Of a DNA stretch of 64,000 bases, positions 18,370 to 27,840 are shown piece by piece. This stretch comes from Cerina sp048266425. GTDB taxonomy: Bacteria > Bacteroidota > Bacteroidia > Flavobacteriales > Flavobacteriaceae. Numbering within the stretch: position 1 is the stretch's first letter; the number at the start of each line of letters is the position of its first letter. The DNA lies in the NCBI GenBank assembly GCA_048266425.1, contig JBLWZN010000014.1:19713-83712 (forward strand), written 5' to 3'. A program made the translations under genes and the position numbers. The notes under the pieces were generated by a model. It did not search any database, had not been told where the DNA came from, and saw nothing but the letters and a program-made list of their open reading frames with translations.

Positions 18370-19947
18370 ATGAAGCGATCGTTTGCCCTGTTTTTATTAC
18401 TTCTCCCAATACTAGCCTGTGTTGATAAGAGCAAGACCGGCGCACCTTTACCGGCCGAGCTCCCCGTCACGGACCTGAGTGGCGATCAACTTGCCGCAAT
18501 ACGATGCGCTGCCTGCCACAGCTTTGTGCCGCCGGAGAAGTTGCCAAAAGGGGTTTGGAAAAACGATGTGCTGCCGGCCATGGGGCACCGGATGGGAATT
18601 TTTAATGGAGCCCACCAACCCGATAGTATTTTTGGTTCCCCAGCAAATGCAGAAATTGTAAGAAGAGCCAATGTATTCCCCGAGAAACCGACCATCTCCA
18701 AGGCAGATTGGCAAAAAATAGTGGAATACTACGTAAATACTGCCCCAAACAGCGTTCCCGCCCCAAAAAGGGACCATAAGATCAAAATGGGGCTAAACCA
18801 CTTTAATTATCGGGAAGCATCCTTGGCACACCGTCCCCCGTTGACCTCCATGGTAAAAATTCGGGCCCAAAACAAAGGTCTTGTCTTTAGTGACAGCAAA
18901 CGCGGCAACAACGTGCTGACTTTTTTGAACCCCGATCTTGAGCTTGAAAGAAATCTGCTCTTGCAAAATACACCTATCAATTTTTACGAAAATCAGGATA
19001 CAATCTATCTCACTACGGTAGGCAAAAATGTATTTCCAAGTGATATGCCCGATGGTGCTTTACAGAAGATTACCGAATCCAGGGAAAATAAAGAACAGAT
19101 GATCGCCACTCCGGTACTTTCCCATCTTCAGCGTCCGGTCTCCATGGCCTACGGCGACCTGAACAACGACGGCAGGGAGGATATCGTTGTCTGTGAATAC
19201 GGCGATCTTACCGGGAAATTGGTCTGGTTCGAGAACCAGGGCGATAACAAGTACGTGGAAAGACCCTTAAGAAATATGCCTGGGGCCATAACCGCGATTA
19301 TCTCAGATTATAACAAGGACGGTCTAAACGATATTTTTGTGCTAATGGCCCAAGGGGATGAGGGAGTTTTTTACTATGAAAACCAAGGTGGAGGCTCCTT
19401 TAACGAAAAAAGATTGCTGACATTTTCACCCCTCAACGGCAGCCAATATATTGAACTGGTAGATTTCAATAAGGATGGCAATCCGGACCTTCTATATGTC
19501 TGTGGGGACAATGCCGATAAGAGTCCCATATTAAAGGATTATCACGGGATCTATATATTCCTGAACGATGGAAACATGAACTTTGAACAAGCCTATTTCT
19601 ACCAGCTCAACGGGGCGTACAAGGCCATGGCACGCGACTATGACCTTGATGGGGACCTGGACATTGCCGCTATTTCATTTTTCCCGGATTACCAGGACAG
19701 TCCCGAGGAGAGCTTTGTGTATTTGGAGAACAAGGGAAATTTAACGTTTGACGATTTTACGTTCCCAGAGGCCACCAAAGGCCGATGGATCGTTATGGAC
19801 GCGGGGGATATTGACGGGGACGGGGATATTGACCTGGCCCTAGGTTCCTTTGTCTATTTTTTGGCCCAAGGGGATACCACGGGACTGAGCAAAAAATGGC
19901 TTGAGGAAAGTCCCTCCGTGATTCTGCTGGAAAACACCAAAAAGTAA
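18370..19947 (+). CDS. Haem-c binding, VCBS/FG-GAP repeat lipoprotein
   Basis: A 525-residue lipoprotein with Cys17 in L-A-C-V-D. The N-terminal domain carries one c-type haem motif, C-A-A-C-H (46-50), and M-G-H-R-M-G (71-76) may supply the distal Met. The rest is a VCBS/FG-GAP propeller with at least five calcium-loop repeats such as D-L-N-N-D-G-R-E-D, D-Y-N-K-D-G-L-N-D, D-F-N-K-D-G-N-P-D, D-Y-D-L-D-G-D-L-D and D-I-D-G-D-G-D-I-D. Such fusions suggest an electron-transfer partner for a periplasmic oxidoreductase, but the function is unknown. I take ATG 18370 over the earlier 18331. It appears monocistronic. Confidence 0.85.
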   Translation: MKRSFALFLLLLPILACVDKSKTGAPLPAELPVTDLSGDQLAAIRCAACHSFVPPEKLPKGVWKNDVLPAMGHRMGIFNGAHQPDSIFGSPANAEIVRRANVFPEKPTISKADWQKIVEYYVNTAPNSVPAPKRDHKIKMGLNHFNYREASLAHRPPLTSMVKIRAQNKGLVFSDSKRGNNVLTFLNPDLELERNLLLQNTPINFYENQDTIYLTTVGKNVFPSDMPDGALQKITESRENKEQMIATPVLSHLQRPVSMAYGDLNNDGREDIVVCEYGDLTGKLVWFENQGDNKYVERPLRNMPGAITAIISDYNKDGLNDIFVLMAQGDEGVFYYENQGGGSFNEKRLLTFSPLNGSQYIELVDFNKDGNPDLLYVCGDNADKSPILKDYHGIYIFLNDGNMNFEQAYFYQLNGAYKAMARDYDLDGDLDIAAISFFPDYQDSPEESFVYLENKGNLTFDDFTFPEATKGRWIVMDAGDIDGDGDIDLALGSFVYFLAQGDTTGLSKKWLEESPSVILLENTKK

Positions 19948-20334
19948 AGTAGCCGATTCTCTGAATTTTTCTCTTCCCCGTGCCCTAAAGGGTTGAAAAA
20001 TCCTCTAAAATCTCAATAATCCAGAAAAATTATAACCTTTAGCTGGGGGAAAATACCTTATGGTGGTCCTGCGAAACACCCGGACTGAGCTTCGACTGCC
20101 TGCCCGACTAGTCATTCTGGCGGGCCAGCCCGACTAGTCATTCTGGCGGACGCTCGGCATGACACCTGCCCGACCAGTCATTCTGGCGGGCCAGCCCGAC
20201 TAGTCATTCTGGCGGGCCAGCCCGACTAGTCATTCTGGCGGGCGTCCGGCATGACAAAAGCGAGCTTTAGGTGGCCAAACGGACCAAGTTAAAATAATTT
20301 GGGATAGGCAAAGGTACTTCCCCCTCTTAAACCC
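19948..20334. other. 387-base gap between convergent genes, dominated by a tandem repeat
   Basis: No gene is visible. The centre is the 26-base repeat array described separately. It is preceded by GACTGAGCTTCGACTGCC, a module that also occurs at 44574-44601. Confidence 0.65.
20101..20254. repeat. Tandem array of a 26-base unit
   Basis: Five copies of GACYAGTCATTCTGGCGG start at 20106, 20132, 20172, 20198 and 20224. The spacing is 26 bases except for one 40-base step, which contains the CTCGGCATGACA module that closes the array again at 20243-20255. Between copies lies GCCAGCCC. There are no unique spacers. Single or degenerate copies occur at 42217, 44600, 44835, 48065 and 63703. Confidence 0.85.
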
Positions 20335-21180
20335 TCAGTTTTTGATTTTCTCTTTAAGAAATTGAATCAATTCTTCCGGTTTGTCGGTCTGAATACCATC
20401 GGTCCCAAACTTTATGATATGGGTCCATTCCGTTTCAGTGGCCTCGTGATCATCCACAAAAACCATTGCCCCATTCTTGTGGGAAGTATCTACGAAGCTA
20501 GCACTGAGTTGGCCCATGTCCGTAGCAATGATTTGGGGATGTATTTTTTGTAAAACCGGCAACAAATTCTTTTCCTTACCCGGATCGGGCATAACAAGGC
20601 ACTCATCGCAATACAATTTTAGTTGATCGACCGCCTTGTGATAGTCTGCAGGAATATACCATATGATATCGCGTTCCATCCCATGTTCCTTGATAATCCG
20701 GACTTGATTTTCAATATCGGGTTCCTTTAGATCGAGATATATACCAATTTTGCCTTTGCACAACCCCAATATTTCCTCAAAGGTGGGAATGTACTGGATT
20801 TCCGGGCCGGTATTATTCTTCGCTAATGGTATTTGCTTTAGTTCTGCAAGGGTAAAATCCTTGACTTTGCCGGTCTTATGTTCAAAGTAGGCATCTATGG
20901 TTTCGTTGTGTACGCTTACAAATCTGCCATCTTTTGTCTTTCTCAGGTCGATTTCCACGAAATCGCAACCCATTTCGATGGCCTTCCTATATGCCGTAAG
21001 GCTGTTTTCCGGGGCGTGCCGGTGAGCACCCCGATGTGCGATCACATAGGTGTTGCCATTTTTGGGAGCTGGAAATTGGTTCTTCATACCTTGGGCAAAA
21101 ATAGTCGGTCCCAGTATTATGAACAATACAAAAATGCACACCCGGTTGGAATGAATTTCAGGGTTTTTGCGAATTTTCAT
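20335..21180 (-). CDS. Glycerophosphodiester phosphodiesterase family protein
   Basis: A 281-residue exported protein (signal peptide about 1-30). The GDPD signature is clear: A-H-R-G-A-H then A-P-E-N-S, F-V-E-I-D-L, and a second catalytic His in V-H-N-E-T-I, where most homologues have H-D. The C-terminus carries the usual D-G-I-Q-T-D-K-P motif. The reaction in the family is hydrolysis of glycerophosphodiesters to an alcohol and glycerol 3-phosphate. I use ATG 21180, 23 bases after the preceding stop; an upstream start at 21228 would overlap the DUF6807 gene. It is probably co-transcribed with that gene. Confidence 0.88.
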   Translation of the reverse strand: MKIRKNPEIHSNRVCIFVLFIILGPTIFAQGMKNQFPAPKNGNTYVIAHRGAHRHAPENSLTAYRKAIEMGCDFVEIDLRKTKDGRFVSVHNETIDAYFEHKTGKVKDFTLAELKQIPLAKNNTGPEIQYIPTFEEILGLCKGKIGIYLDLKEPDIENQVRIIKEHGMERDIIWYIPADYHKAVDQLKLYCDECLVMPDPGKEKNLLPVLQKIHPQIIATDMGQLSASFVDTSHKNGAMVFVDDHEATETEWTHIIKFGTDGIQTDKPEELIQFLKEKIKN

Positions 21181-21203
21181 GTCCAGAAATGTAATTGTAT
21201 CAG

Positions 21204-22286
21204 CTACTTGGATGCAAATATATTCCAATCCTTCTCTAAGCGTAGACTATCCACTTTTCCGTTATAGATGGCAATTCTGTACTCAAAAGTGACTGCCTTA
21301 CCGGGCTCCAATATAAGGTTCATTGCTTCCTTTCCATCACTGAATACCTTTTGTCCCAGCGGATTGGCCGCAAACAGGCCATAACCCCGGGCATGCCAGT
21401 AGGTTGGGTAGCCCATATTGTCCGGTCGATCCATGATAACGACGGTTACGTCCTTGCTGTTGATGGTGCCATAAAGTGCCACCCATTTGGCCCTGGTTCC
21501 CCAAACATCATCGCCTTCAATACCTTCACTACTGAGGTAATGGCCGGTAACACCCGTATTATCAAGAACCGGAACGTCCGTTTTATTGCCATGGTCATCG
21601 CTAAGGGTAACAGGTTTATCGCTAGGATGTTCCAATTCCCTGGCCACTCGAATGGCAAACATTCCCTCTTTGGTATCGTTAAATACAACAGGTTCACCTA
21701 AGGCCTTTAAGGTAGTTGTCCTGTCAATTATTCTTTTGTCATCCTCTGCGTAAAAAGCAAATTGGGTCTCTTCCTTCAACAGCACATTGCCATCCGGCTT
21801 TAACCAATTGGCCTCCACGGTCAGTTCTGCCTCATTTCCTGCCTCATTAAGGCTTACAATTTTGTCGTTTCGAATCGTACCCATCCGGTTGCGGTCCTTT
21901 TCCGGAATAGCATCGGAATTGCCCCAAAAATCGAGGTCGTTAACCTCCCCGTAGTTAAGCCAAGAGCCGATGTGATGGGGATGGTCGGTACGCTCATTGG
22001 GCCTGGGATCAAGGGGATATCCCCGGGTAACAGTATTCCCATTGGCCGCTATGATCGGATAGAGTACCGGCTTTTTGAGAACCGGCAGGTCATCGGCATA
22101 CAGGTAGGAAGTAAACAGTTTTCCATCGACCAGTACATCGACTTTTTTCTCCTTATCGTTATCTAAAAAAGTAACGACGTTTTTGGTCTCTTCCTTCTCC
22201 TGGGGGACTTTCTTGTTTTTTTCCTTACAACCAAAAACAAAAAATATCAAAAATGCGATAGGAAGGGCCGTTTTTATCAACTTCAT
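21204..22286 (-). CDS. DUF6807/PmoA-like family lipoprotein
   Basis: A 360-residue lipoprotein (Cys20 in V-F-G-C-K-E). The sequence matches the DUF6807 family often labelled PmoA: R-G-Y-P-L, D-H-P-H-H-I-G, G-T-I-R, a D-R-T-T strand and C-terminal H-A-R-G-Y-G-L-F-A-A-N-P-L-G. These proteins are beta-sandwiches found near Gfo/Idh/MocA oxidoreductases in Bacteroidota and planctomycetes. The biochemical role is not established, and the 'methane oxygenase' label is not meaningful here. It follows an oxidoreductase gene by 182 repeat-containing bases and precedes the GDPD gene. Confidence 0.85.
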   Translation of the reverse strand: MKLIKTALPIAFLIFFVFGCKEKNKKVPQEKEETKNVVTFLDNDKEKKVDVLVDGKLFTSYLYADDLPVLKKPVLYPIIAANGNTVTRGYPLDPRPNERTDHPHHIGSWLNYGEVNDLDFWGNSDAIPEKDRNRMGTIRNDKIVSLNEAGNEAELTVEANWLKPDGNVLLKEETQFAFYAEDDKRIIDRTTTLKALGEPVVFNDTKEGMFAIRVARELEHPSDKPVTLSDDHGNKTDVPVLDNTGVTGHYLSSEGIEGDDVWGTRAKWVALYGTINSKDVTVVIMDRPDNMGYPTYWHARGYGLFAANPLGQKVFSDGKEAMNLILEPGKAVTFEYRIAIYNGKVDSLRLEKDWNIFASK

Positions 22287-22315
22287 AAGTATAAATCTAA
22301 TTTAACTATCTTAAG

Positions 22316-22376
22316 CAGAGAACATAGAGAATAGAACAGAGAACAGAGAACAGAGAATATAGAATATAGAAAGAGA
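22316..22376. repeat. Short purine-rich tandem repeat (CAGAGAA units)
   Basis: Several seven- to eight-base units of the CAGAGAA/ATAGAAT kind follow one another in the gap between the oxidoreductase and DUF6807 genes. The inverted, pyrimidine-rich counterpart is seen at 51390-51422. It could be slippage-prone DNA between two co-oriented genes. Confidence 0.6.
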
Positions 22377-22468
22377 TAATCCCTATCCGGTTAAATTTAA
22401 GCAACGTTCAAGTCTATACTCTATTTTTTATAGTCTATTCTCTTATTTTACCTAGTGCTGTATTAAGA

Positions 22469-23953
22469 TTAGACCTTGTCGGGCACCATATATCCCTTAC
22501 GATAATCCCTAGTGAGCAGCTTGTCGGCTTCCTTGTCCTTGACAAACGATTCGCTTTTCCCATCGAGCCTTACTTCCCTTCCAAGTCGGTACGCCACATT
22601 GGCGATCAAGGGAAGCACGGTAGATTGATGTCCGACCGCAATATCGCAGGTCTGTATGGAACGGTCGTTGGCACGGACGGCATCTATAAAATTTTGGAAG
22701 ATCGCTTCTCCCCCACCGCCACCGGTCAAGTCCATTGGGTTATAGGAATCGTCCTTTTCACCCGACGTAGGTCCGGCCTCATTATTCCTTCCAAAAAAGG
22801 TCTGCCAATTGCCTCCGGAATCGATTTGCATCCAACCATCGGTCCCTAGGACAATGGTGCCAATCTTTATAGGTGTAGCTTTACTACTAGCGGATATCTT
22901 TCCGCCTCCGGTAATATTGATATCCGGCAGTAGTACACCTTCTGGATTTGTCATAAGCCCCCTGGTTCCGAATTCCAATATTTTCCCATCCGCATATTCA
23001 AAAAGCGAGGTTTGAACATTCGGTGTATTTTGGGCAGATTTAGCTCCGTAATAACCTCCCATGGAATTAACCCTTACCGGCAAATCATCCTTTCCTAGGG
23101 CCCAACGGGCAACATCGAATTGATGCGGACCTTGGTTCCCTGTGTCCCCATTACCATAATCCCAATTCCAGTGCCAATTGTAATGAAACCTGTTCGGGTT
23201 AAACGGGTGTTCCGGGGCTGGCCCTTGCCACATATCATAATGTACGTTGTCCAAATACGCTTGTGTGTAAGGGGTCTCATAATTATCCGTTTCCAAATTC
23301 ATCCTGAATTTTTCACCGGGCTTCATAGGTCCATCAGGGTAAATGCCGATATTGGCCCTTGGTTTAAAACATAGTCCACGGGTCATATAAACTTCTCCCA
23401 ACTTGCCATCGCGAATAAACTTTATGGCCCTCTGCGTATTGGCAATGGAGCGGTTCTGAAAACCAACCTGCACGATAACATTGTACTTACGGGAGGCCTC
23501 GATCATTTTTCTTCCTTCGAAGACGTTGTGGGACGATGGTTTTTCCACATATACATGTTTACCGGCCTGGGCACCCCAAATGGTGGCAAGGGCGTGCCAA
23601 TGGTTTGGGGTAGCTACCGATACGGCATCTATTTCCTTGTCATCGAACACCCTGCGCATGTCCCATTCCGTTTTTGGGCGATAGCCGGCGTATTTCTCCA
23701 CCTCGTCCAACCGTTCTTGGTATAGGTTTTCATCAATGTCGACCAAATATTTCAATCGCACATTCTTCATCTTGGCAAAATTCTCGATATGGGAACCTCC
23801 CCTACCTCTAATCCCAATGACCGCCATTTGCAGGGAATCGTTAGATCCGAGAATTCGGCCATAGGACAGCGCACTGTTCGATAATACCGAAGCGCCTACC
23901 AGACCGGCCGATCCCTTCTTGACAAAGCTTCTTCTTGTAATCTTGTTCTTCAT
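22469..23953 (-). CDS. Gfo/Idh/MocA family oxidoreductase with Tat signal
   Basis: A 494-residue protein with an N-terminal twin-arginine signal (T-R-R-S-F-V-K-K), so it is exported folded, presumably with its nucleotide. The Rossmann domain covers about 40-170: the G-x-R-G-R-G-G loop, the strand and acidic end L-V-D-I-D, then A-T-P-N-H-W-H and E-K-P-S in the family's catalytic region. The C-terminal half contains the Gfo/Idh/MocA alpha/beta domain. Tat-exported members act on sugars or glycosides in the periplasm; one known role is NAD-dependent glycoside hydrolysis or sugar oxidoreduction, but the substrate here cannot be read from the sequence. Confidence 0.92.
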   Translation of the reverse strand: MKNKITRRSFVKKGSAGLVGASVLSNSALSYGRILGSNDSLQMAVIGIRGRGGSHIENFAKMKNVRLKYLVDIDENLYQERLDEVEKYAGYRPKTEWDMRRVFDDKEIDAVSVATPNHWHALATIWGAQAGKHVYVEKPSSHNVFEGRKMIEASRKYNVIVQVGFQNRSIANTQRAIKFIRDGKLGEVYMTRGLCFKPRANIGIYPDGPMKPGEKFRMNLETDNYETPYTQAYLDNVHYDMWQGPAPEHPFNPNRFHYNWHWNWDYGNGDTGNQGPHQFDVARWALGKDDLPVRVNSMGGYYGAKSAQNTPNVQTSLFEYADGKILEFGTRGLMTNPEGVLLPDINITGGGKISASSKATPIKIGTIVLGTDGWMQIDSGGNWQTFFGRNNEAGPTSGEKDDSYNPMDLTGGGGGEAIFQNFIDAVRANDRSIQTCDIAVGHQSTVLPLIANVAYRLGREVRLDGKSESFVKDKEADKLLTRDYRKGYMVPDKV

Positions 23954-24287
23954 GATACTGTATTTGTGATTGTGGTTTACACTATTAATGAATTTGGGTA
24001 GTTAACAAAGTAAGTTAATATGACTTTTTAATGCTTCAACTATTTTACCTTATTTACATAGTCGATTAACCTGCCCATTTCCCTCGATATCCTCTCCAAA
24101 TACCAACATTTAACAAGCATATGAAGTATTAATATTGCATGCGACCAATACATTTTTCAAGAAATTGCTAATCCCCAAAGTGCTAAAATTCAATGTAAAA
24201 AGAACAAAATAGAAGTAACAAATAAATCTACTTAAGGCTATATTTGTGAGGGGGACAACCACTGCAACGATAATAGAAAGCAATAAT
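23954..24287. other. 334-base divergent intergenic region
   Basis: AT-rich gap between the oxidoreductase (minus) and the esterase (plus). Apart from a TATATTTG promoter element at 24239-24246 I see no gene or repeat. Confidence 0.5.
24239..24246 (+). promoter_or_regulatory. Bacteroidota -7 element (TATATTTG) for the esterase/epimerase genes
   Basis: TATATTTG fits TAnnTTTG. Transcription would begin near 24253, giving a leader of about 35 bases before ATG 24288 and excluding the alternative GTG at 24246 as start. No clear -33 TTG was seen. Confidence 0.4.
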
Positions 24288-25436
24288 ATGGGAAAGATTC
24301 TAATTTTTATTTTTATGGCGACCGGGTTAAACGCACAAAACGGAATGCTGTGCCAAGGTGCCTATTGGACGGAAGATGAAGCCAATTTGATGATGAAGGA
24401 CTTTGCAAGCCAATGGAACGACCTTGCTTCATGGGAGGCTCGTGCAGCCGTTATCAAATCGGGGATAATCACCGGAATGCAATTGGATAAAATGCCGAAC
24501 ATTACGGGTAATTTCAACCCGATAATCCGCAATAAAAAGATTATGGATGGCTATACGGTAGAGAACGTTGCCATAGAAAGCTTTCCTGGCTTTTATATCA
24601 CCGGGAATATATACGCACCTATTAAACCCGAAGCAAAAAATGCGGCCATCCTATCCCCTCATGGACATATGGAGGATAAACGCCTAAAAGAAGATGTGCA
24701 GACCCGTTGTGCCGTCCTTGCGAAAATGGGTGCCATTGTCTTTGCCTACGACATGGTGGGCTATGCGGAATCTACACAAGTAAATCACAAGATGCCCATC
24801 GCCTTGCTGCTGCAGACCTGGAATAGCAAAAGGGTGCTCGAATATTTGCTGTCGCGCCCCGATGTGGATCCAGATCGGATTGGGATGACGGGGGGTTCCG
24901 GGGGCGGGACACAAACCTTTATATTAACCGCAATAGACGACCGAATAAAAGTTTCGGTACCCACCGTCCAGGTATCCGCCCATTTTTTTGGTGGCTGCGT
25001 GTGCGAAAGCGGCATGCCCATACACAAGGACAAATCCCACCAGACCAATAACGTGGAAATAGCGGCGCTCTGTGCGCCACGACCTTTATTGCTTATCTCC
25101 GATGGATCGGACTGGACTAGGAATACGCCAAGAGTGGAGTATCCATACATTCAAAAGGTATATGCGCTATACAATGCCGAGCACAAGATAGAGAACGTGC
25201 ATTTGCCAATGGAAAAACACGATTACGGCTATTCCAAGCGCGCCGCCGCCTATACTTTTTTTGCCTATCATTTAAAATTAAAATTGGGAAATGTCACCGT
25301 TACCAATGGGGTGCATGAAGATTTTGTTACCGTTTTGCCCCCGGATGATTTAAAAGTATTCCCCCAAGAAAAGTCAAGACCAAAGAATGCCCTACAGGGA
25401 GATGAAGCGGTTATGGCCTATCTGGGTATACATTGA
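24288..25436 (+). CDS. Secreted alpha/beta hydrolase, acetyl-xylan-esterase-like
   Basis: A 382-residue protein with a signal peptide (1-16). The alpha/beta-hydrolase core shows S-P-H-G-H (123-127) as oxyanion loop, a G-G-S-G-G-G nucleophile elbow with Ser204, an Asp in S-D-G-S-D-W and a His in K-H-D-Y-G. The arrangement with a long N-terminal lid resembles acetyl-xylan or glucuronoyl-type carbohydrate esterases. A cysteine pair in G-G-C-V-C-E may form a disulfide. The start is set by the upstream -7 element. It is followed after 66 bases by the epimerase gene. Confidence 0.85.
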   Translation: MGKILIFIFMATGLNAQNGMLCQGAYWTEDEANLMMKDFASQWNDLASWEARAAVIKSGIITGMQLDKMPNITGNFNPIIRNKKIMDGYTVENVAIESFPGFYITGNIYAPIKPEAKNAAILSPHGHMEDKRLKEDVQTRCAVLAKMGAIVFAYDMVGYAESTQVNHKMPIALLLQTWNSKRVLEYLLSRPDVDPDRIGMTGGSGGGTQTFILTAIDDRIKVSVPTVQVSAHFFGGCVCESGMPIHKDKSHQTNNVEIAALCAPRPLLLISDGSDWTRNTPRVEYPYIQKVYALYNAEHKIENVHLPMEKHDYGYSKRAAAYTFFAYHLKLKLGNVTVTNGVHEDFVTVLPPDDLKVFPQEKSRPKNALQGDEAVMAYLGIH

Positions 25437-25502
25437 TTTTGACCCAAGCCAATAACTATTACGCTGATAAATAATTGTTGAATTAACCTCTGATCTCTAA
25501 CC

Positions 25503-26774
25503 ATGAACGATTTCAAGGCTCAAATCCAAGAGTTTAAACAGGAAGCATATACCCATCTGACCCAGGAGTTACTCCCTTTTTGGTTTGATCGTTGCAAGGA
25601 TGATAAAAATGGGGGATATATTACCCATTTTGACAAAGATGGCAACGACACCGGTGAGGATGAAAAATCCATGCTGGGCCAGGCGCGCTGTATCTATAGT
25701 TTTGCTTCGGCCCATAGGGCAGGTTACGGGGATGGCAAGTGTTTGGAGTTTGCAAAGCACGGGGTGGATTTTGTCCTGGATAAAATGTGGGACAAGGAAA
25801 ATGAAGGTTTTTATTGGTTGACGGATAGAAAAGGAAATGTCCTTATCGATGAAAAGATCATCTATGGCCATAGTTTTATCATCTATAGCTTTAGCGAGTA
25901 CACCTTGGCCTCAGGTGATCCCCGGGGATTGGAATACGCCGAAAAATGCTTTGATCTTCTCCAAAAATATGGGGCCGATACCATGTACGGCGGCTATTTT
26001 GAAATGTTCCATAGGGACTGGACGTTAAAAGGCCCTGGTCCGGCCGGGGGGGACCGAAAGACCCTGGACGTGCACATGCACCTGATGGAAGCCTTTACCA
26101 CCCTCTACGAGTGCAGCGGAAAGGAAGTCCATAAAAGAAAACTGCTGGAATTAATCGACATTCTGACCAAAAGGATTATCCATCCCAAATACATGACCGG
26201 GGTTCCCCAATTTACGGCCGACTGGAAGGTGGCCCCCCAGATCAAATTCGATATCGTTTGGGGATGGGATCGATTTTCGGAGGATGGGGTCAAAGCCTCC
26301 GCCGAGGACAATACCAGCTATGGGCACAATGTGGAGTTTGCCTGGCTCCTGATGCACGCCATGAAGGTCGCCGATATACCATTTGAAGTACATAAAAAGG
26401 TCATCCAACAGCAATTTGACCATGCCTTGGCCGATGGTATCGATTGGGAATATGGCGGAGTTTATGTGGAAGGGTCGCATGCAGGCGGGGTAACCGATCG
26501 GGAAAAGGAATTTTGGCAGAATGCGGAAATGCTCATTGGTCTGTTGCAGGCCTGTATCGTTTTTGGACCAGAAAAATACCTGCCCGTATATAAAAATGTA
26601 CATCGATTTGTTTACGATAAAATAATCGACCATCAGGTGGGGGAATGGATTCCTTTGTTGACCAGGCAAGGAGAGCCCATTTGGCAGCATATGAGCCATA
26701 ATTGGAAAATAAACTACCACAGCGTACGTGCCGTAATCCAGTCTATCGAGCGGTTGGACAAACTCTTGAAATAA
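25503..26774 (+). CDS. N-acylglucosamine 2-epimerase (AGE) / cellobiose 2-epimerase family protein
   Basis: A 423-residue cytoplasmic (alpha/alpha)6-barrel protein without a signal peptide. Family features are D-K-N-G-G-Y near the N-terminus, Y-G-H-S-F, H-M-H-L-M-E-A, Y-G-H-N-V-E-F-A, F-W-Q-N-A-E and a final W-K-I-N-Y-H-S-V-R-A with the catalytic His. The enzymes epimerise N-acylglucosamine to N-acylmannosamine, or convert cello-/mannobiose or mannose; the W-K-x-x-Y-H ending is closer to the disaccharide epimerase/mannose isomerase group, but this is not decisive. The neighbouring BNR protein follows by 10 bases. With GH92 nearby, a mannose-type substrate is plausible. Confidence 0.92.
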   Translation: MNDFKAQIQEFKQEAYTHLTQELLPFWFDRCKDDKNGGYITHFDKDGNDTGEDEKSMLGQARCIYSFASAHRAGYGDGKCLEFAKHGVDFVLDKMWDKENEGFYWLTDRKGNVLIDEKIIYGHSFIIYSFSEYTLASGDPRGLEYAEKCFDLLQKYGADTMYGGYFEMFHRDWTLKGPGPAGGDRKTLDVHMHLMEAFTTLYECSGKEVHKRKLLELIDILTKRIIHPKYMTGVPQFTADWKVAPQIKFDIVWGWDRFSEDGVKASAEDNTSYGHNVEFAWLLMHAMKVADIPFEVHKKVIQQQFDHALADGIDWEYGGVYVEGSHAGGVTDREKEFWQNAEMLIGLLQACIVFGPEKYLPVYKNVHRFVYDKIIDHQVGEWIPLLTRQGEPIWQHMSHNWKINYHSVRAVIQSIERLDKLLK

Positions 26775-26784
26775 ATTGAAAACC

Positions 26785-27822
26785 ATGTTTAAAAAATCCT
26801 GTTTTATCGCCCTGTTATATCTTTGCTTTCCCCTATATAACCATGCGCAAAATTCACCGGAGCACGATGCCATACTATCGGTCGAGCGAATTTGGGACAG
26901 GGCCATGCACAATGCCTTTACAAGCTTGATCGCGTTCAACGGCAAACTTTATTGTGCGTTTAGGGAAAGCGTAGGCCATGTATCGGATATCAACGGAAGC
27001 ATCAGGGTCATTGCTTCCGAGGATGGACAAAATTGGCATTCGGTAGCCCTGTTATCCGAACTGGGGACCGACCTTAGGGACCCCCAATTATCGGTAACCC
27101 CGGACAACAGGGTCATGCTCAATATTGGCGGGTCTATCTATACGGCTGGAAAGCTTACCGCCATGTATCCCAAGGTCAGCTTTAGCAACACGGATGGGGA
27201 ATCCTTTTCTTCCCCACAAAATATTTCGGTGGACCCCGCCATCAAGACCGGGAAGGACTGGTTATGGAGGGCAACATGGCACAATGGCAAAGCCTATGCT
27301 GGGATCTATCAACCTTCCAAGGAAAAATCGGTGCAATTGGTTGTTAGCGAGGATGGAATCGACTACAAATACATTACCACTTTTGATGTCATCGATGGGA
27401 ACGAAACAACACTTCGATTTAACAAAAACAACGAAATGATCGCTGTGGTAAGGCGTGGCGGAAAAAATAATGGGTCGATCGGAATCAGCCCTCCTCCCTA
27501 TAAAAATTGGCAATGGAACGAACTGGGAATACGGTTGGGCGGTCCTGATCTAATTGTTCTGGACGATGGATCCATGCTTTGCGCAACGAGGGAATATTTG
27601 CCATCCAAACAACAAACGATGATAGCAAGGGTAGACGTGACCGGCAAAACCACAAAGCTGCTTTCACTACCCAGTGAAGGGGATTGTAGCTATCCGGGAT
27701 TACTGATGAAGGACAGTACATTATTGGTTTCCTATTATTCCTCCCACGAAGAGAAAACGGCCATTTATTTGGCAAGAATAGCAAACTTGGAATCCTTGGT
27801 TAATAGGGATGATAATAAATGA
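26785..27822 (+). CDS. BNR/sialidase-like secreted protein (2)
   Basis: A 345-residue exported protein with a signal peptide (about 1-22). It is a divergent six-bladed propeller with sialidase-like strand patterns (C-A-F-R-E-S, S-E-D-G-Q-N-W, L-R-D-P-Q-L, S-N-T-D-G-E-S-F, L-L-V-S-Y-Y-S-S). The Asp boxes are degenerate compared with the copy at 8476. Arg residues that could bind a carboxylate are present (R-E-S, L-R-D-P), but identity as a sialidase is not proven. ATG 26785 is preferred over TTG 26776. It is the last gene of a plus-strand unit and converges on a metallophosphoesterase gene 18 bases away. Confidence 0.78.
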   Translation: MFKKSCFIALLYLCFPLYNHAQNSPEHDAILSVERIWDRAMHNAFTSLIAFNGKLYCAFRESVGHVSDINGSIRVIASEDGQNWHSVALLSELGTDLRDPQLSVTPDNRVMLNIGGSIYTAGKLTAMYPKVSFSNTDGESFSSPQNISVDPAIKTGKDWLWRATWHNGKAYAGIYQPSKEKSVQLVVSEDGIDYKYITTFDVIDGNETTLRFNKNNEMIAVVRRGGKNNGSIGISPPPYKNWQWNELGIRLGGPDLIVLDDGSMLCATREYLPSKQQTMIARVDVTGKTTKLLSLPSEGDCSYPGLLMKDSTLLVSYYSSHEEKTAIYLARIANLESLVNRDDNK

Positions 27823-27840
27823 CCTTGGTTGGATCCACGT

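Noticed and set aside
20101..20254. CRISPR array
   Set aside because: The 26-base repeats are separated only by GCCAGCCC-type constant sequence; there are no unique spacers and no cas genes in the window.
26151..26945. 264-residue minus-strand frame
   Set aside because: Runs antisense across the epimerase and BNR genes, both strongly supported.
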